Source: Candidatus Omnitrophota bacterium
GTDB taxonomy: Bacteria; Omnitrophota; Gorgyraeia; Zapsychrales; Zapsychraceae
Assembly: GCA_020429915.1 (NCBI GenBank)
Contig: JAGQKV010000007.1
Coordinates: forward strand, 26,555 to 90,554
Length of the DNA stretch: 64,000 nt
Direction: 5' to 3'
In this document: piece by piece, positions 60,777-64,000 of the stretch
Numbering within the stretch: position 1 is the stretch's first letter
How the letters are laid out: each line of letters begins with the position of its first letter
Made by a program: the position numbers and the translations under genes
The notes under the pieces: generated by a model
Told to the model about the DNA's origin: nothing
Databases searched by the model: none
The model's input: the letters and a program-made list of their open reading frames with translations, nothing else

Positions 60777-62243
60777 ATGAGCCATAACATCAAATTCCTG
60801 GCTAATTACAAGACCGAAAGTTTCTTCGATGAGATGTTTACTTCCGAAGGGGATGTCCGTCCGGCTTACAAACTCTTTTTCGAAAATCTTGAACGGTTGA
60901 ATCTCGACGACCTCAAAGCCAAACAATACACCGCGGACAAAGCCTATGTCTCCATGGGGATTACGTTCAATGTGTACCACGAAGGGGAGGGGGTGGAGCG
61001 CACCCTGCCGTTTGACCTTGTCCCCCGGATTATCCCGTTTGAGGAATGGGATGTGATCAACCGCGGACTCACCCAGCGCGTCATCGCGTTGAATACCTTT
61101 TTGGACGACATTTACAACAAGAAACTCATTCTCAAAGACAATATCATTCCGGAAGAGATCATCCGGTCGTCGCCCGGTTATTTGCCGGCCTGCGAGGGGA
61201 TACAACCGCCCAAGGGACGCTGGACCCATATCAGCGGTATCGATCTGATCAAGCACAGCGACGGGGATTATTATGTTCTGGAGGACAATTGCCGCGTCCC
61301 GTCCGGTGTGTCCTATGTGTTGGAAAACCGCGAGATTATGAAGCGCGCCTTTCCCAACATCTTTGAGCGCGCGCATGTGCTGCCGATCTACGACTATCCG
61401 TTGCAGCTGCTGGAGATGCTGGAGTCGCTGACAACCATGCAGGAACCGAACGTCGTGGTGCTCACTCCCGGGATTTACAACTCTGCGTATTTCGAACACT
61501 CGTTTCTTGCCCAGCAGATGGGAGCCGAGCTGGTAGAGGGCCGTGATCTCGTGGTGGAAGACGGCTTTTGCTTTATGCGTACGACCAAGGGGCTGCAGCG
61601 CGTGGATGTGATTTACCGTCGCGTCGATGACCTCTTTATCGATCCACTCGTCTTCCGGCCGGATTCGGTGCTCGGGGTGCCGGGCCTGTTCGACGCCTAC
61701 CGCCGTGGGAATGTGGCTATCGCCAACGCCCCCGGGACCGGCGTGGCCGACGACAAGGTTGTCTACGCCTACGTTCCCGATATGATCAAGTACTATCTGG
61801 AAGAAGACCCGATCCTGCCGAATGTGCCGACATATTTATGCTGGCGTGATAACGACCGCGATTATGTGCTGGAAAACATCCACAAGATGGTGGTCAAGAC
61901 CGATAATCAGTCCGGCGGCTACGGTATGCTGATGGGGCCGTCATCAACTACCGAAGAACGCCGCGTGTTTATCGACAAGATCAAGTCCAGCCCGCGCAAT
62001 TACATCGCGCAGCCGATGATGTCGTTGTCGCGTGTCCCGACTCTGATCCAGGACGACCTGGAAGGCCGTCACGTCGATCTGCGGCCGTTCGTCCTCTTCG
62101 GCAACGGTGTTTCGGTCATTCCCGGGGGGCTGAGCCGGGTCGCGTTGAAAAAAGGATCGATGGTCGTCAACTCGTCGCAAGGCGGGGGATCGAAGGACAC
62201 GTGGGTCCTCGGTGTGCCGGAGGAGGACCTGCTCAATGCTTAG
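60777..62243 (+). CDS. Circularly permuted ATP-grasp type 2 protein
   Basis: A 488-residue cytosolic protein of the DUF407/CP_ATPgrasp_2 family. Diagnostic blocks are FDLVPRIIPFEEWDVINRGLTQRV, DGDYYVLEDNCRVPSGVSYVLENR, YRRVDDLFIDPLVF, IANAPGTGVADDKVVYAYVPDM and KTDNQSGGYGMLMG. Such proteins are predicted peptide or amide ligases that use ATP. It overlaps the alpha-E gene by 8 nt and forms the known neighbourhood with Anbu. No clear ribosome binding site is visible at the ATG. Confidence 0.92.
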   Translation: MSHNIKFLANYKTESFFDEMFTSEGDVRPAYKLFFENLERLNLDDLKAKQYTADKAYVSMGITFNVYHEGEGVERTLPFDLVPRIIPFEEWDVINRGLTQRVIALNTFLDDIYNKKLILKDNIIPEEIIRSSPGYLPACEGIQPPKGRWTHISGIDLIKHSDGDYYVLEDNCRVPSGVSYVLENREIMKRAFPNIFERAHVLPIYDYPLQLLEMLESLTTMQEPNVVVLTPGIYNSAYFEHSFLAQQMGAELVEGRDLVVEDGFCFMRTTKGLQRVDVIYRRVDDLFIDPLVFRPDSVLGVPGLFDAYRRGNVAIANAPGTGVADDKVVYAYVPDMIKYYLEEDPILPNVPTYLCWRDNDRDYVLENIHKMVVKTDNQSGGYGMLMGPSSTTEERRVFIDKIKSSPRNYIAQPMMSLSRVPTLIQDDLEGRHVDLRPFVLFGNGVSVIPGGLSRVALKKGSMVVNSSQGGGSKDTWVLGVPEEDLLNA

Positions 62244-63180
62244 CCGGGTCGCGCAAACCATCTACTGGCTGGGCCGGTACATCGAACGGGCGGAGAACTA
62301 CGCGCGTTTTATGGATGTCAACCTGTCGCTGATCATGGATCTGCCCAAGACGATGTCCGAACAGTGGCAGCCGCTGGTGGGGATCACCGGGGACGACGCT
62401 TTGTTCCGCAGCAAGTACGACGAGGAATACACCCGCGACAACGTCGTGCAGTTCATGACCTTCGACAAAGACAATTCCAATTCGATCCTCAGCTGTCTGA
62501 TCCAAGCGCGGGAGAACGCGCGCACCATCCGCGAGATCATCTCCAGCGAAATGTGGCAGCAGCTCAATGAGCTCTACCTCTCGGTCAAAGACGCCAATCT
62601 CGCCACCAACGGCAATCTCTCCGATTTTTACCGGCATATCAAGACCGGATCCCATTTGTTCAACGGGATCATGGACTCGACGTTGATCCACAACGAGGCG
62701 TATCACTTCGCCAACATCGGCCGGCTCTCCGAACGGGCCGACAAGACCGACCGGATCCTCGACATGAAATACTTTTATCTGTTGCCGCGGGTGGAAGATG
62801 TGGGGACCACGCTCGACTATATGCAGTGGTCGGCGCTGCTGAAATCGGCCAGCGCCTACGAAGTCTACCGGAAAAAATACGGCCGGATGGACTACCGCGA
62901 CATTATCGAATTTTTGATCTTTGACCGTGAATTTCCGCGGGCGATCCACTTTTGTTTATTGGAGGCCGACCGCTCGCTACACACCATCGGCAATACGCAA
63001 TTGGGAACCTTCAACAACCCGGCCGAAAAAGAGATGGGCAAGATCATCTCACAGTTGAACTTCAACGATGTCAACGACATCATCCAGTACGGCCTGCACG
63101 AATATCTCGACGACTTGCAGGTGAAACTCAATCATCTCGGTGACGAGATATTCAATACATTCTTTTCGCTCGCACACTAG
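62236..63180 (+). CDS. Alpha-E domain (DUF403) protein
   Basis: A 314-residue all-helical protein from ATG 62236, with GGAGGA inside the ATP-grasp gene as its ribosome binding site. MLSRVAQTIYWLGRYIERAENYAR is the diagnostic alpha-E start, and ENARTIREIISSEMWQQLNELYL continues it. Its role is unknown; it is almost always adjacent to the ATP-grasp gene, as a predicted partner or scaffold. Confidence 0.92.
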   Translation: MLSRVAQTIYWLGRYIERAENYARFMDVNLSLIMDLPKTMSEQWQPLVGITGDDALFRSKYDEEYTRDNVVQFMTFDKDNSNSILSCLIQARENARTIREIISSEMWQQLNELYLSVKDANLATNGNLSDFYRHIKTGSHLFNGIMDSTLIHNEAYHFANIGRLSERADKTDRILDMKYFYLLPRVEDVGTTLDYMQWSALLKSASAYEVYRKKYGRMDYRDIIEFLIFDREFPRAIHFCLLEADRSLHTIGNTQLGTFNNPAEKEMGKIISQLNFNDVNDIIQYGLHEYLDDLQVKLNHLGDEIFNTFFSLAH

Positions 63181-63202
63181 TAAGTTAGGAAGGAACAACC
63201 CC

Positions 63203-63949
63203 ATGACGTATTGCGTTGGTATCAAAGTGAAGGAAGGGTTGATCGGTCTGGCCGACACCCGCATGACCGCGGGAAATCAGACCCTGACCGCCCGCAAAGT
63301 AAGTATTGAACAAAAGCACGGTGACCACGCCGTGTTTCTGATGACCTCGGGACTGCGCGCGCTGCGCGATAAGGCCGTGACGTACTTTCAGGAGATCATC
63401 GAGGAAACCGGCTTCGAATACAAGAAGATGTACAAGCTCGTCAACGCCTTCGGGGGACAGATCCGCCGCGTCGCCCAAGAAGACCGCATGGCGTTGCAGC
63501 AATCGAATTACGATTTCAATATCCATGCCCTGATCGCCGGCCAGTTGGAGGACGACAAGGAACACAAGCTGTTCATGATCTTTCCCGAAGGAAATTGGGT
63601 GGAGGTCGGCGAAGCGAACCCCTACTTCATCATCGGCAACACCACCAACGGCAAACCGATCCTCGACCGCGTACTGCGTTACGATTCGACTCTGGAGTTT
63701 GCGATCAAGGTCAGTTTTTTGTCCTTTAACGCCACGCAGGTCAGTTCCAACGATGTGGACTATCCGGTAGATGTCATCATTTACCGCAAGGACAGTTTCA
63801 CTATGGCGGAGGAGCGCCTCACCCAGGAGCAGATGGCGCCGTACACCTCGTGGTGGCAGAATCACCTCGCGAAATTAATCGAAGAGTTTCCCGGCGACTG
63901 GGCGGCGGAGCTCTTGGCGCATTATCAGCAAGAGCAGCAGCAACAATAA
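63203..63949 (+). CDS. Anbu (ancestral beta subunit) proteasome-type peptidase
   Basis: A 248-residue protein from ATG 63203 (GGAAGGA upstream). It begins MTYCVGIKVKEGLIGLADTR, so the nucleophile threonine is residue 2 and becomes N-terminal after Met removal without a propeptide, as in Anbu. VFLMTSGLRALRDKAV, FNIHALIAGQ and GNTTNGKPILDR fit the Ntn-hydrolase fold. Anbu forms open-ring assemblies and is linked genomically to ATP-grasp, alpha-E and transglutaminase genes; the first two precede it here. Nothing is supported in the last 51 bases of the window. Confidence 0.9.
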   Translation: MTYCVGIKVKEGLIGLADTRMTAGNQTLTARKVSIEQKHGDHAVFLMTSGLRALRDKAVTYFQEIIEETGFEYKKMYKLVNAFGGQIRRVAQEDRMALQQSNYDFNIHALIAGQLEDDKEHKLFMIFPEGNWVEVGEANPYFIIGNTTNGKPILDRVLRYDSTLEFAIKVSFLSFNATQVSSNDVDYPVDVIIYRKDSFTMAEERLTQEQMAPYTSWWQNHLAKLIEEFPGDWAAELLAHYQQEQQQQ

Positions 63950-64000
63950 GTGAGACTAATCTCGAATATCGAATCTCACGAGTTCAAGAACGAAGTGCAA

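Overview
The window reads as a chromosomal segment of an uncultured Gram-negative bacterium, GC-rich by inspection, with AAGGAGG-type ribosome binding sites and several TTG or GTG starts. An outer membrane is implied by a beta-barrel protein, a lipoprotein-sorting homologue and many signal peptides. The 4692-residue exported protein at 20685-34763 has a head region and a GIDFN-type tail that I associate, from memory, with Candidatus Omnitrophota (former OP3). That lineage assignment is inference. There is no rRNA, CRISPR array or transposase; two tRNAs (Ser-CGA, Arg-CCG) are present.

Layout. 1-1.3 kb: molybdenum cofactor genes (MOSC tail, mobA) followed by an NnrS remnant. 1.4-9.7 kb, minus strand: an active-looking GH-A-clan glycosidase, then a four-gene operon of a catalytically dead glycosidase paralogue, a periplasmic TPR-CHAT protease, an ECF-like sigma factor and a membrane TPR protein. 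10-14.5 kb: DEAD-box helicase, tandem-fused adenylate kinase, exported peroxiredoxin-like protein and a frameshifted histidine phosphatase. 14.7-20.4 kb: a protein-quality block (CIRCE-groES-groEL, an exported small heat-shock protein, a Deg protease, htpG). 20.7-34.8 kb: the giant protein. 34.9-47.9 kb: mostly housekeeping and redox genes (F420-reductase-like, pirin, L,D-transpeptidase, tag, sirtuin, msrB, DUF547, VTT, flavoprotein disulfide reductase, GH13, DUF3500, peptidase). 48-52.6 kb: MBOAT and SGNH polysaccharide-acylation pair plus a membrane spermidine-synthase-like protein. 52.7-57.6 kb: an ArsR-controlled RND exporter operon. 57.7-59.6 kb: a thioredoxin and cytosolic Deg operon behind two TetR-type operators. 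59.8-63.9 kb: a second peroxiredoxin-like protein and the Anbu proteasome-like cluster (circularly permuted ATP-grasp, alpha-E, Anbu).

The most striking signals are four. (1) The giant exported protein carries signature motifs of GHKL, HExxH, HIT, 2H-phosphoesterase, kinase-like, alpha-CTD-like, nucleotidyltransferase and ROK-kinase folds. Its ROK halves are in swapped order, I see no cysteine after its signal peptide, and six D-x-A-V-L linkers punctuate its C-terminal half. (2) A family of intergenic palindromes has arms that are 7-bp tandem repeats of the form GKGATnn. The unit differs between loci but matches between the two arms of one locus. (3) The dead glycosidase, CHAT protease, membrane TPR protein and sigma factor look like an envelope-sensing relay. 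(4) Two compact promoter-plus-terminator units are candidate small RNAs.
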